Source of the DNA: Doryteuthis pealeii
Lineage: Eukaryota > Mollusca > Cephalopoda > Myopsida > Loliginidae
Reading direction: 5' to 3'
Assembly: GCA_023376005.1 (NCBI GenBank)
Contig: CM042157.1
Span: 93,868,959 to 93,932,958, forward strand
Length of the DNA stretch: 64,000 bases
Numbering within the stretch: the stretch's first letter is position 1; each line of letters opens with the position of its first letter. The translations under genes and the position numbers were made by a program. The notes below the pieces were generated by a model. That model did no database searches and was not told the origin of the DNA. It was given only the letters and a program-made list of their open reading frames with translations. Positions 34,264 to 45,758 of the stretch are shown one piece after another.

Positions 34264-34272
34264 AATTTTTAC

Positions 34273-34384
34273 CTCCAGTTTTCTCCAACGATGAATGTTC
34301 AGTGGATTTTCAAGTTCTTCTTCCAATGCTTTGCAGCGAGTACGTTCCCTTAAAAGTTCTTTTTGGGTCTCATAAACTTCTTGA
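34273..34384 (-). CDS. CFAP58: CFAP58 exon (single copy in window)
   Basis: 112 bp, acceptor ATTTTAG to donor GAG^GTAAAA. Its first base completes the Arg codon split with the upstream exon (CG+T). It then encodes QEVYETQKELLRERTRCKAL, and then an EEELENPLNIHRWRKLE part, the hallmark ELENPLNxHRWRKLE segment of CFAP58. The donor is followed within about eight bases by the 30-bp array. Intron retention would stop after GTA AAA ATT TGT TTC ATC CTT GCT at TAA. Confidence 0.93.
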
Positions 34385-34449
34385 CTAAAATGAAATAAAT
34401 ACAAAATATATCAGTAGTTTTAACACAAATTATAAAATAATATTTATTA

Positions 34450-34690
34450 GTCCATTTGGACACATGGCGCAATGGATATAAAGGTTGAGTTCATACAATT
34501 CTAAGTGACAATCATCTGTAGGTTGCAGGTTCAATCCTGGCCAAGGGTGATAACATAGAATACTTAACATAGCTTAACACTTGCACCTGATCATGGTTAA
34601 TGGAATGAGAACAATCTACCCCTGAGGATTGAATAAAGGGTTCGGTTCGAAGTTTCATGAAGGCTCCCGATTATGTTCAGGTGTTTTTTT
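34450..34690 (+). repeat. tRNA-derived SINE (family C)
   Basis: The A-box-like TGGCGCAATGGATATAAAGG and the B-box-like GGTTCAATCC sit about 75 bases apart and are followed by an unrelated body ending near 'tgttcaggtgtttt'. It lies in a CFAP58 intron, antisense to the gene. Confidence 0.65.
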
Positions 34691-34734
34691 TAAATTACCT
34701 TCAAATAAGTCATCTTCAGATGATTACCCATGAA

Positions 34735-34830
34735 TTCAAACGTAGTTTCAGAGCTAAAATCATTATCTATGATGCTTGGGGTGCCCTTGAATGAGTGATA
34801 ATGATTTTAGCTCTGAAACTACATTTGAAA
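34735..34830. repeat. Short palindrome
   Basis: The arm GTAGTTTCAGAGCTAAAATC and its complement are separated by about 28 bases. Confidence 0.75.
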
Positions 34831-35004
34831 TATCAAAATCATTCAAAAAAGAGTTTTTAAAAATGTTTTTTCTTTTTCACCTAATTGAATACATATTATA
34901 AACCTGTTGAATTATTTTCAATCTATAAATTTAAGGAAATAATTCCATATTTGAAAAATTGTCGACAAAATGCTTAAAATAAAACCTCTATAAAAAACAA
35001 TAAA

Positions 35005-35490
35005 AGGCACATGGAAATGGTCACATCAACCCAAGTTCAATTCCTGGATGAAGCTGTTGACATTTCACATGGCGCTAATACCCTTAGGAAAGGTATGAAT
35101 CCAATTCTCCCTCCAGTTATGGGTAAATAGCAGGGCAGACTGGGTTCTTTAACCATGGCTAGGTAACCAGTCTAGGAGAAGGAAAACTCTGAATTCAAAC
35201 CTGTTCAATTCCACTTAAGAAATTGACCTTGTGTCGTATCCTACTTGTGTGGAGGGATTGGTATATATATAAAAAAAGACTATCAGAATTTCACATGGCG
35301 CTTAGGAAAAATATGAATCCAATTCTCTCTCCAACTATGGGTAAATAGCAGGGCAGACTGGACTCTTTAACAATGTCTAGGTAACCACTCTAGGAGAAGA
35401 AAAACTCTGAATTCAAACCTGTTAAACTCAGCTTAAGAAATTGACCTTGTGTCACATCCTGCTCATGCGGAGGAATTGGTAAATATAGAA
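35005..35490 (+). repeat. Two tandem SINE family A bodies
   Basis: The first copy (about 35005-35250) has part of the head ('ggtcacatcaacccaagttc') and the full body. The second (35285-35480) starts within the body and repeats the 'gtaaatagcagggcagactg' segment. Confidence 0.75.
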
Positions 35491-36150
35491 AAAAAAAAAA
35501 AAGACAATATCAGAATGTTAAGTCTTGACTGCAAGAATCGATTTTGTGAGGGTTGTTTACAAAATGAATAATCTGTCATTTTTCCACTTGACAATTCAAG
35601 TGGATTTCCTCCTGAGAAATAAGTAGTGTGTACATAGGAAATGATGGAACATTCTTCTTTTTCCAAATCTGCGGCATTTCTTTCCAAATCCGTTCTGCTC
35701 TCCTAACTACCACATCCACCATTACCACTGCTACCACTTTTCGGTAACATGGCCGCCTTTTACCTCTGCTGCTGCAACTGTCATATTTGCAGCTTAATTG
35801 GAAACCTGTAAGAAAAGCACTAAGCCAAGAAATATTATTTCCTATGCACACAGCTATCTTTGATATGTGTTAATAATAAGCATCGATGGGCAGGATGCAG
35901 TATCTCCTCATTAAAGTACTCCTACAGGTGAACAGCATGCAGGATTAGTCATGTGGTTTACAAGTGAGAAGCATTTACAAAGAGATAATGTATTTGCCTG
36001 GAAGGGCATGCCTTCTTCGTGGGGGGGGTCGAGCTCTACAAACAAAATGTCTCTTGGACAGTTCAACACACACAAATCTTGTCACAGTGAAAGATAATGG
36101 AACCTTGTACAAAGTGAGCAAAACTTATTTATTCATACTTTCACAAATAA
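35491..36150. other. Intronic non-coding stretch
   Basis: Between SINE and Helitron. ORFs at 35463-35851 lack motifs. Nothing else was recognised. Confidence 0.45.
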
Positions 36151-36785
36151 TCTTATTATAATGGAGATTGTGTGTTTGTCTGTCTGAAGCCGAAACTAAA
36201 TCACTACTCAAGTCACAATTCCCTTAGGTATTGACGTCACATTCACCATGAATTTATTTTTATTTAAACCTCAGTTATTGATAAAATTGTTATACCTTAT
36301 TAATACTTTTGACTTTATCTACATTCTAATAACATGCAATTGTATTTATATATGCAACAAAATAGTGGGTTACAGTGTGAACAGGAAAGCTAATTTGCAT
36401 ATTGATATTAAAAGTTTAATTTTATTAAATATGCTCTTGGTATTATTGATTTCTAATTGTTTGTTTTTTTCTTAATGAATATGAGCAAAAAACTCGGGGA
36501 TAAATCTTAAAAGAAATCCTTTAATATAAAGAAATAACAGTAATTTTATTCTTTACTTCCTAATTTATAAATAGTTAAATTAGGAAAATTCAGCAATAAA
36601 AGGAGGGAGATGAAAAAATGATGGAAGACTTAGTTTCAAAGTTGTTCTATTCTTCGATTATACCCCCTCTGTTTCAAATCATTTTATTTGGATTTTTATT
36701 TAGTTTCAAAAGTATTTCAAATTTAACATATTTCATTACATTAAAATTCAAATACTTGCACCCGGAGGGTGCATATATTTGCTAG
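36151..36785 (+). mobile_element. Non-autonomous Helitron, 635 bp
   Basis: It starts TCTTATTATAATGGAGATTG after host A and ends with hairpin GCACCCGGAGGGTGC, spacer ATATATTTG and CTAG before T. It is a full-length member of the 12187-12818 family. Confidence 0.9.
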
Positions 36786-36833
36786 TAATAATAATAATAA
36801 TAATAATAGCAGTAAAAAAAAAAAAATGCAATA

Positions 36834-37475
36834 TCTTATTATAATGGAGATTGTGGGTTTGTCTGTCTGTAACCGAAACTATATTACTATACAAGTCACA
36901 ATTCCCTTTGTTATTTACATCACATTCTCCATGATTTTATTTTTTATTTAAACCTCAATTATTAGTAAAATTGTTTTACATCATTAAGACTGTTAACAAT
37001 ATCTACATACTAATAACCTGCAATTATATTTATATATTCAACAAAATAGCGGTTTACAGTGTGAATGGGAAGGCTAATTTGCATATTGATCTTAAAAAAT
37101 TTGATTTTAATAAATATATGCTTAGTATTATTGATTTCTAATTGTTTGGTTTTATCTTAATAAATATAAGCAAAAATCTCGGGGATAAATCTTAACAGAA
37201 ATCTATTAACATAAAGAAATAACTGTAATTTTATTCTTTTCTTCCTATTTTAACTAAATAGTTAAATTAGGGAAATTACCACTGAAAGACGGGAGTAAGG
37301 GAAAATGGTGGAACAGTTAGTTTCAAAGTTGTTCTATTTTCCGATTATACCCCCTCTGTTCCAAATATTTTTATCTGAATTCTTATTCAGTTTCATTAGC
37401 CTTTCTAATTTAACATGATATTTTATTATATTAAAACTTAAATACTTGCACCCAGAGGGTGCATATATTTGCTAG
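36834..37475 (+). mobile_element. Non-autonomous Helitron, 642 bp
   Basis: Same ends as the element 48 bases to its left (TCTTATTATAATGGAG at 36834; hairpin GCACCCAGAGGGTGC and CTAG ending at 37475). The two elements lie head to tail. Confidence 0.9.
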
Positions 37476-37610
37476 TAATAAATAATTATGATAAAACAAA
37501 AAGACAAAAAAAAAAGCAATATCAATTTTCTCTGTAGATATATACTTTAGATATCTATATAAAAAAGTAGCCATATTTTAATATCAGATTTCCATATGAT
37601 TGATAATCTG

Positions 37611-39328
37611 TCTATACCACTCCATGGCTTTCTGTAGATGAGATATTACTATCTAGGTATGCGAGCTGATCTAATTTCATTAGAATTCTCACTTTATCTT
37701 ATCCGAGCTGTCTATACCACTCCATGGCTTTCCTACACATATATTATCATCACTTTCTGTAGATGAGATATTACTATCTAGGTATGTGAGCTGATCTAAT
37801 TTCATTAGAATTCTCACTTTATCTTATCCGAGCTGTCTATACCACTCCATGGCTTTCCTACACATATATTGTCATCACTTTCTGTAGATGAGATATTACT
37901 ATCTAGGTATGTGAGCTGATCTAATTTCATTAGAATTCTCACTTTATCTTATCCGAGCTGTCTATATCACTCAATGGCTTTCCTACACATATATTATCAT
38001 CACTTTCTGTAGATGAGATATTACTATCTAGGTATGTGAGCTGATCTAATTTCATTAGAATTCTCACTTTATCTTATCCGAGCTGTGTATACCACTCCAT
38101 GGCTTTCCTACACATATATTGTCATCACATTCTGTAGACGAGATATTACTATCTAGGTATGTGAGCTGACCTTAATTTTTATTAGAATTCTCACTTTATC
38201 TTATCCGAGCTGTGTATACCACTCCATGGCTTTCCTACAACATATATTGTCATCACTTTCTGTAGATGAGATATTACTATCTAGGTATGTGAGCTGATCT
38301 AATTTGATTAGAATTCTCACTTTATCTTATCCGAGCTGTCTATACCACTCCATGGCTTTCCTACACATATATTGTCATCACTTTCTGTAGATGAGATATT
38401 ACTATCTAGGTATGTGAGCTGATCTAATTTCATTAGAATTCTCACTTTATCTTATCCGAGCTGTCTATACCACTCCATGGCTTTCCTACACATATATTCT
38501 ACTTTCTGTAGATGAGATATTACTATCTAGGTATGTGAGCTGATCTAATTTCATTAGAATTCTCACTTTATCTTATCCGAGTTGTCTATACCACTCCATG
38601 GCTTTCCTACACATATATTGTCATCACTTTCTGTAGATGAGATATTACAATCTAGGTATGTGAGCTGATCTAATTTCATTAGAATTCTCACTTTATCTTA
38701 TCCGAGCTGTCTATACCACTCCATGGCTTTCCTACACATATATTCTACTTTCTGTAGATGAGATATTACTATCTAGGTATGTGAGCTGATCTAATTTCAT
38801 TAGAATTCTCACTTTATCTTATCCGAGCTGTCTATACCACTCCATGGCTTTCCTACACATATATTGCTTATCACTTTCTGTAGATGAGATATTACTACCT
38901 AGGTATGTGAGCTGACCTAATTCATTAGATTCTCACTTTATCTTATCCGAGCTGTCTATACCACTCCATGGCTTTCCTACACATATATTGTCATCACTTC
39001 TGTAGATGAGATATTACTATCTAGGTATGTGAGCTGATCTAATTTCATTAGAATTCTCACTTTATCTTATCCGAGCTGTCTATACCACTCCATGGCTTTC
39101 CTACACATATATTTGTCATCACTTTCTGTAGATGAGATATTACTATCTGGTATGCGAGCTGATCTAATTTTATTAGAATTCTCACTTTATCTTATTCGAG
39201 CTGTGTATACCACTCCATGGCTTTCCTACACATATATTGTCTTCACTTTCTGTAGATGAGATATTACTATCTAGGTATGCGAGCTGATCTAATTTTATTA
39301 GAATTCTCACTTTATCTTATTCGAGCTG
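37611..39328. repeat. 125-bp satellite, about 14 units
   Basis: Units start with TCTATACCACTCCATGGCTT and end TTATCTTATCCGAGCTG, with starts at 37611, 37711, 37836, 37961 and so on to 39204. The first unit is 25 bases short. Units are over 95% alike by eye. The array lies in the intron between the CFAP58 exons at 43425 and 34384. Confidence 0.97.
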
Positions 39329-39410
39329 GTTTAATTCAGTTCGTGGACCACCCACCTAGGAATTGCAAGGTTCCTAGTTTGATACCAATCCCCACCAATT
39401 CAGCGCATGA
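39329..39410 (+). repeat. SINE family B fragment
   Basis: It carries CCTAGGAATTGCAAGGTTCC and then TAGTTTGATACCAATCC, the B-box side of the family B head. Confidence 0.65.
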
Positions 39411-40025
39411 TTTTGGTTTTGGTTTGGTTTGTTTTGTTTTATGGCAAATCAACCTCAGTGGGTCATTTAATGCCGATAAAGTTTTTAAATAAATCAATTC
39501 TTAATGGATAATACAATTTTTTTATAAATACATTTTTCTATTTAACCCATAGATGGGACCCTAGCAGGTACTACCACTCCGGGTCAGAGTGGACCAGGGA
39601 ACAATGGTGATGAAGGGGTGCTCCACATTCCCCAAACCTCCAAAATTGGAACCTCACCATCAGATAGAGTTTAACGTCATTCCAGGACATGTAGACCCGC
39701 AGCCACCGCCTTCTAGCATCCATATGATAAAAAGGGTTGGGGCTTGCCATAAGGGCAATAGGGTTGGGAAAATCATATAGGTGTTAGGGCTTGACGTGAC
39801 CAGCTGATTGATCGGGTGGTCGGAGAGGGAGCCTCTCCGACCGCCCGTCTAGCCCAAGTAGGGCCAAAGTGGAATATTGCATGTCATGAACTACTCATCT
39901 ACCTGGGCTCTATCCTTAAGCATCACGGGTCGCCACCCACGGCCAACAGGTGGCCCCATTGGGGGAGTCTTACCCCTCTGCAGAGGTGCAGTCGGTGCAT
40001 TCTAACGCCCCAGCCGACAGGGTGG
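39411..40025 (+). mobile_element. Family G element, near complete
   Basis: It runs from GGTTTTGGTTTGGTTTGTTT to CCCCAGCCGACAGGGTGG and is collinear with 26131-26732 throughout. Confidence 0.8.
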
Positions 40026-40155
40026 TTGGCTAATTTGATCTGTGCCATAAAGTAGGGAGCTGACGGTAGGTGTGGCACTCTACCTCAGCAAAAACAATCT
40101 CCCTGGCCCAGTGCTAGCAAAAAAAGGATAGACTCCCTCACTGTCCAGCTGATTT
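40026..40155 (+). repeat. SINE 3' body fragment
   Basis: It carries 'atagactccctcactgtcca', shared with 3425, 18690 (reverse) and 44885. Confidence 0.5.
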
Positions 40156-40174
40156 TTTTTTTTTTCAATCTTTT

Positions 40175-40275
40175 AAAAGAGATCAGATTTCCTTGTGATC
40201 GATAATCTATCAATAGCAGTTCATGCCTTTCCTATGTGTATATTGTTATCTCTTTCTGTAGATGAGATATTGCAG
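40175..40275 (+). repeat. Isolated diverged relative of the 125-bp satellite
   Basis: 'gatcagatttcc' and 'tttctgtagatgagatatt' match the left flank and the inside of the first satellite unit (37585-37650), but with many differences. Confidence 0.6.
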
Positions 40276-40535
40276 GTCCTCCTCACTGCATCCAGTATCC
40301 ACACAGAGCTGATAAATGAAAGTCTTTTATGGCCTGCCTACACTCGTGTATCCATGTGTATGTGTTCACAGGAGAATGTCATGTATTCCTCCTTGCTTCT
40401 CCAGCAGTGTCTAGTATGTCTTGTTCGCCTTACTTGGATGGTTTGTGCGATAGGAGGTAAGTGGCCGTACAGGTGCTTTTTTGTAGGTTGCTGCTTCAAG
40501 GATTTGTTCTTCAAAACAGCACACATCACTCCCTC
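40260..40535 (-). pseudogene. LINE L1x fragment
   Basis: The minus strand encodes KHLYGHLPPIAQTIQVRRTR, the same tail as at 4091-4591, with frame breaks after about 60 codons. Confidence 0.65.
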
Positions 40536-40589
40536 GATGATAGGCTGATACCGACTTTAGGCCACCCCGACAACTTTTTTTATTCTACA

Positions 40590-40676
40590 TAATCACGATT
40601 TTGGTTAATGTGACGTAAACAGTGACATAGTTTCGGCTACATATAAATAGAGACCTAATCTCCATTATTAATAGAT
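40590..40676 (-). mobile_element. Helitron 5' end fragment
   Basis: The minus strand starts TCTATTAATAATGGAGATTA at 40676, as at 3031. Only about 85 bases remain. Confidence 0.6.
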
Positions 40677-40689
40677 AATAGAAATCTAT

Positions 40690-41105
40690 TAGTAATTGAG
40701 TGGACCAGGGAGCAATGATGATGAGGGGTGCTCCACATTCCCCAAACCTCCAAAACTGGAACCTCACCATCAGATAGAGTTTAACGTCATTCCCAGGACA
40801 TGTAGACCCTAAGCTAACACCTTCTAGCATCCATATGATAAAAAGGGTTGGGGCTTGCCATAAGGGCAATAGGGTTGGGGCAATCATATAGGTGCTAGGC
40901 GATTGATTGGAAGGGGCCTCTCCAACCGCCCGTCTAGCCCAAGAACGGGCCAAAGTGGAATATTGCATATCATGGACTGCTAATCCAGCTGGGTTCTATC
41001 CTTAAGCATCACGGGCCCCCATCCACGGCCAACAGGTGGCCTCATTGGGGGAGTGTTACTCCTCTGCAGAGGTGCAGTCGGTGCATTCTAATGCCCCAGC
41101 CGACA
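40690..41105 (+). repeat. Family G element, 5' truncated
   Basis: It follows family G from 'gtggaccagggagcaatgat' to 'ccccagccgacagggcgg'. Confidence 0.75.
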
Positions 41106-41295
41106 GGGCGGGACACTGCTAGAAAGGCAAGGATGATCACAGCAGTGTGGGTCAGCAACTAAAAACTTACATCAATCAGCTCTACATGGATATTTAATGC
41201 TATGCAAAGGACTTTCCAGGAGTGATGAACGATAGGGATAGGCAGTGAGGAAGAGTCATGGAGATCCATGATGCCAGCATAACACAACGATATTA
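41106..41295 (+). pseudogene. LINE L1x tail fragment
   Basis: A sense-strand remnant of the tail ('acactgctagaaaggcaagg', ending near 'atggagatccatgatgccag') with no open frame. Confidence 0.5.
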
Positions 41296-41549
41296 ATATA
41301 TTTATATATATCAACCCATATTGTTAATGTAAAAATTTATGGATAATAATATATATTAGCGCTATGTGAAATAGCGAGTCATCCAGGATTTGATTTCCAA
41401 CAACTCTAACCATAAACACGTCTCCATAAATTGAACTAATATGTATTATTGTCCATTATGCAATCAAATTTGAAAAGATAAATAAATTTATTTCGGATAA
41501 AGGTTTTCAGATATTATATATAGCATATTGGGAAAAATATGAAGAGGTT

Positions 41550-41815
41550 AATCCGACAGTATGTGGAGAAAGGTAGACAAACACGGGATGTTATAGAAAA
41601 TGGATGTTTATTGTAGGTAGTGATGTCGACGATGCAACGTTTTGGTCTGTTGGACCTTCTTTTTAAAAATGTCCAGCATTGAAGCAAGAACTATATCCAA
41701 GTCCTGAAGAAGGTCTAACAGACTGAAACATTACCATGTTGACATCACTACCTACAATAAACATCCATTTTCTATAACATCCCGTGTTTGTCTACCTTTC
41801 TCCACATATAGCATA
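41550..41815. repeat. Foldback element P6
   Basis: The arms begin TGTGGAGAAAGGTAGACAAA and end with its complement at about 41812. The inner part carries CCTGAAGAAGGTCTAACAGA followed by CTGAAACATT. Confidence 0.85.
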
Positions 41816-41954
41816 TTGCGTTATATGAAGAAATATGCACATACACTGATTGTTATATCTATATACAAAAAATCTGTATATCTCCATTTGAGTTCTCAAT
41901 TTTGGTTGTATCCAATCATGGACAAACTTGACCCCATTCACTTATATATATATA

Positions 41955-42735
41955 TCTTATTATAATGGAGATTGTGTATTTGTCTTACCTGTAAACGAAA
42001 CTATCACTACTCAAGTCATAATTACCTTTGTTATTTACATCACATTCTCCATGATTTTATTTTTATTTAAACATCAATTATTAATAAAAAAAGATTTTTT
42101 TAAATTATTAATACTGTTGGTTTTATCTACATTCTAACATGTAATTGTATTTATATGTACAACATAGTGGTTTACAGTGTGAAGGCTAATTTGCATATTG
42201 ATCTTAAAAATTTGATTTTAATAAATATGTGCTTGGTATTATTGATTTCTAAATTGTTTCGTTTTATTTTGATGAATATGAGCAAAAATCTTGGGGATAA
42301 ATCTTAAAGAAATCCTTAACAAGAAGAAATAACTGTAATTTTATTCCTTACTTCCTAATTTAACTAAATAATTAAATTAGGAAATTTAGCAATGAAAGAC
42401 GGGATGTTGGAAGAGTAAGTTTCAGTTGTTCTATTTTTTTATATTATAACCCCCCTCTGTTTCAAATCTTTTTATCTGCTTCTTATTTAGTTTTCATTAG
42501 CCTTTCTAATTTTAAAATTTCATAGCCTTTCTAATTTAAAATAATATTAAAATTTCATTAGCCTTTCTATTTAAAATAATATCAAAATTTCATTAGCCTT
42601 TCTAATTTAAAAATAATATTAAAATTTCATTAGCCTTTCTAATTTAAAATAATATTAAATTTCATTAGCCTTTCTAATTTAAAATAATATTCATTACATT
42701 AACTTAAATATTTGCACTTTCGATTATACCCCCCC
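41955..42735 (+). mobile_element. Helitron with internal tandem expansion and lost 3' end
   Basis: It starts TCTTATTATAATGGAGATTG and follows the 36151 family until about 42480. There a 36-38 bp unit (TTCATTAGCCTTTCTAATTT) is repeated about six times to 42700. The hairpin and CTAG end are missing; the sequence jumps back to 'cgattatacccc'. Confidence 0.8.
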
Positions 42736-43424
42736 CCCTCTGTTTCAAATCTTTTTATCTGCATTCTCATTTAGTTTCAATCATTTTTTAGAACATCATT
42801 TTGAGTTTGTCCTTGCTGCTTTAGCAGTATTCAGCATGTTTTGTTCATCTTCGTGTAGCATTGCAGCTCTCATTTGAAAGGAGTGATGACGTGTTAATTG
42901 CAATTGTAAAATACTTATCTTTATTCCTGTTTTACTTCTTTGAGAGGCTGGAATCTGGTTGTTGGATTTGATGTTGGGCTGGCTGGAAATTCTTTCTCTT
43001 TTTGAGTCTGGAACACTTGGAATTTACTTGAGGATATCTTGCCGTGTGTCATTTATAGTTTTTTAATAATAACACAAGACGTTCTTATTTTTTTCTCATG
43101 AGCTGTTTTATTCTATCCCCAAGTCTAAATGCCTTGGGTGAAAGACACACATCTTGCATCTCAACCTGCCACTTCTTAGTTCCAAACTGATATTTCATCC
43201 CTCTCTCTTTCACTCTCTTCACTACTCTCTCCTTAACCAATCAGAATTCCACAAGTGGCCTAGTACTTCATCATCAAAATCTTTCCATGTTAACTACACT
43301 TAATCTCTTGGATTCCTCACTTTTTTCCCCATCACATTATGTTACCCATTGGTACTTTGTGTGATAGGAGGTAAGTGGTCATACACACTTGCATATCAAG
43401 ATAAGTGTCTTTAAATCTACTTAC
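42736..43424. other. Intronic non-coding stretch
   Basis: It includes a partial second copy of the Helitron interior (42715-42780) and otherwise unassigned sequence. A degenerate L1x trace may lie at 42800-42860. Confidence 0.4.
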
Positions 43425-43648
43425 CGAAGATCATTGACATTGGAAACAGATTTTTCCAAGATCATTTTCTCCCTGCGAATCTTCTTAATTTCCAGTTTCA
43501 GGATTCGGATATCCTCCAGACGTTGATCATATTGGATTTCTCCTTTTTCTAATGTTGACTGCTGAATCTTGATCTTCTCAAACAATAACCTCAGCTCATC
43601 ATTTCGACGCACAAGTTGAGTTCCAAGAATGTCCCGTTCGCTAATTAC
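43425..43648 (-). CDS. CFAP58: CFAP58 exon (upstream-most in window)
   Basis: 224 bp, acceptor TTGATTAG before GTAATTAGCGAACGG and donor CTTCG^GTAAGT. It encodes VISERDILGTQLVRRNDELR, then EKIKIQQSTLEKGEIQYDQR and a LEDIRILKLEIKKIRREK part. It is a continuous charged heptad-like coiled coil, matching the well conserved C-terminal third of CFAP58. Starting at phase 0 and ending at phase 2, it splices exactly onto 34384. CFAP58 is known from mouse and human work as a sperm-flagellum and cilium protein. Upstream exons are not in this contig: none is found between 43649 and 49475. Confidence 0.93.
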
Positions 43649-43729
43649 CTAATCAAAAAATAAGTTAAAAAAATAAGATATTTAATATTCTATCCAAATA
43701 CATTACAGAAATGGTTATAGTAAAATCAC

Positions 43730-44000
43730 TATGATGCCTACTTTAAGCCACTCACAGTGGCTCTCTCACCACTGCGATCCTACCGTAAAATGCTGGCAGT
43801 GGCTCTTGCTCATGTCACTTGTTTACACTGAAAAATCACTCAGATTATAATAACGATGATAATAATAATAATGATAGGAATTTATTTGAATAGAATGAGT
43901 TCTGGGGCGAATAGATAGTGAACTTTGAAATATCCCATCATACAGGTTAAAAAATACCAAGAATATTTGGTACAGCCGTTGGGGAAACTTTGGTAGGCAA
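43730..44000 (+). repeat. Family R repeat, degenerate copy
   Basis: 'ccactcacagtggctctctc' and 'aatagaatgagttctggggc' match the parts at 2060 and 2185. Confidence 0.5.
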
Positions 44001-44221
44001 AGAGTAAAGGTAAAAATGTGAAAAATTACAGTTGGATTTAGATAGTTTGATTGACAGGTCTTGAACCCAGAGTTTTCTGGAGCAGAGCTCTCATTGGCTT
44101 AGAGAGTAACATGACCAGGTGACAAGGAAAAGTTGAATTAGAATTTGTGAAGTTGAGGTTAGAACTCACTGGAGCCAGATGTATATTCCGTCTTTGCTGA
44201 TGCTTCTCCCCATGTATCGGG

Positions 44222-44310
44222 AATAAAAAAATCTTTTAAAAAAGTGTGTACACTTAAAATCTTTTAAAGTGTGTACACTTAAAATCTTTTAAAAAAGTGT
44301 GTACACAAAT
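44222..44310. repeat. Short tandem repeat, about 30 bp x 3
   Basis: AAAATCTTTTAAAAAAGTGT units, each with GTGTACAC, repeated three times. Confidence 0.85.
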
Positions 44311-44649
44311 ATGTTGGCATTTCTGGTGACCAAGAACAAGACAGAACAGCAATAATTAATAAGAATAGAAAATGGAACAGAGAGAGACAACCCCCAGCTG
44401 AAGAGCACAGATAACCAGCCGAATTGAAAAAAAAAAAAACAAACCTCCAATACGACCGAATGGAAGATAAAAGACAAACGAAAACATAAAAAGTATTCAA
44501 AAAGAATAAAAAATATAAATCTTTAAACAAATCATTAGATTCATTTTCAAAGTTAAATGTCAAATTTGACTTTTGTTTTAATATAAAAAAAAGAAATTTT
44601 GATAAACTACCAACTCAGAACATGAGTAGCACAAATAGTTTTTTTTTTA

Positions 44650-45285
44650 ATTTGTTTTGTTTTACGGCATATCAAACTCAGTGGGTCATTTAATGCCGAT
44701 AAAGTTTTGAAATAAATCAATTTTTAATGGATAATACAATTTTGTTTATAAATACATTTTTCTATTTAGATGGGAAGCACAAATAGGGTAATCTGATATC
44801 TGTGGTAAAGTGGGGAGCTGAGAGTGAGTGAGGTGCTACACCTCAGAAAAAAAAAACATTCTTCTAGGTCTAGTGAAAAGGGGATAGACTCCCTCACTGC
44901 CCAGCTGATACGGACAATAAGCCACTCTGCTAAATTTACATTTTTTTTTTTTTGTTTACAAGGAAAACAGAGTAATATGAATTTAAACATGTTCGTCTTT
45001 CTTTCTTTTTCAAATTTTATGGTATGTCAATCCTTGTTGGGTTATTTGATGCCAAAGACATTTTGTTCTATTCATTCTTGATGGGTATTGAATTTCTTTT
45101 TTAACTAGATTTTTTAAAACACATTTGCTAACTTATTTTCTTCTATTTAACCCATAGACGGGACCCTAACAGGTACTACCATTCCGGATCAGGGTGGAAC
45201 TAAGGGGTAACCACACTCTCCAGAACCCCAGAATTGGAACCTCACCATTAGATGCAGTTTAACATCCTACCCAGGATGTTTAACA
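44650..45285 (+). repeat. Family G fragments with SINE body between
   Basis: 44650-44770 is the family G 5' end. 44785-44940 is the 'gactccctcactgcccagct' SINE body. 45005-45285 is a second, more diverged family G 5' half. Confidence 0.65.
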
Positions 45286-45758
45286 TGTTCATAATTTATT
45301 GCCCTCCCCCATGTGATTACCTGTGTGCCGTGGGTGGAGACCCATGATGTTTAAGGATGGAACCCTGGTGGCTGAGCAGTCCATGACATGAAACACTCCA
45401 CTTAGACCCTTACTTAGGCTAGACGGGCAGTCGGAGAGGCCCACTCCTATCAATCAGCTGGTCATGTCATGCCCTTGCACCTACATGATTATAGAAACAC
45501 CCAACCCTTTTATATGATATATGTGATAGAAGGTGGTGGCTGAGGTTCTTAATGTCCTGGGTATGACATTAAACTATCTGATAGTGAAATTCCAATTCTA
45601 GAGATACTCTAAGGGTATTCCACATTCACCAAAGTGGAGTACCCCTTGATCACCATTACTACCAGGTCCACACTGCCCCAAAGTGGTAGTACCTGTTGGG
45701 ATCACATCTATAGCTTAAATAGAAAAAACGAGTTTTTAAAAATGTGTTTTAAAAAATT
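45286..45758 (-). repeat. Family G element, diverged, reverse orientation
   Basis: The minus strand follows family G from 'cccatag'-like sequence at 45720 back to the 3' part near 45330. It sits tail to tail with the fragment before it. Confidence 0.65.

Larger units (their letters stand above)
24667..34272 (-). other. CFAP58 intron, 9.6 kb, mostly minisatellite
   Basis: Phases match across it (LE then SND; phase 0). From right to left it holds the 30-bp array (34263-27690), then unique sequence (27690-26750), a family G insertion (26131-26738) and unassigned AT-rich sequence. Short ORFs at 25756-26098 and 26868-27241 show no motif. Confidence 0.85.
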
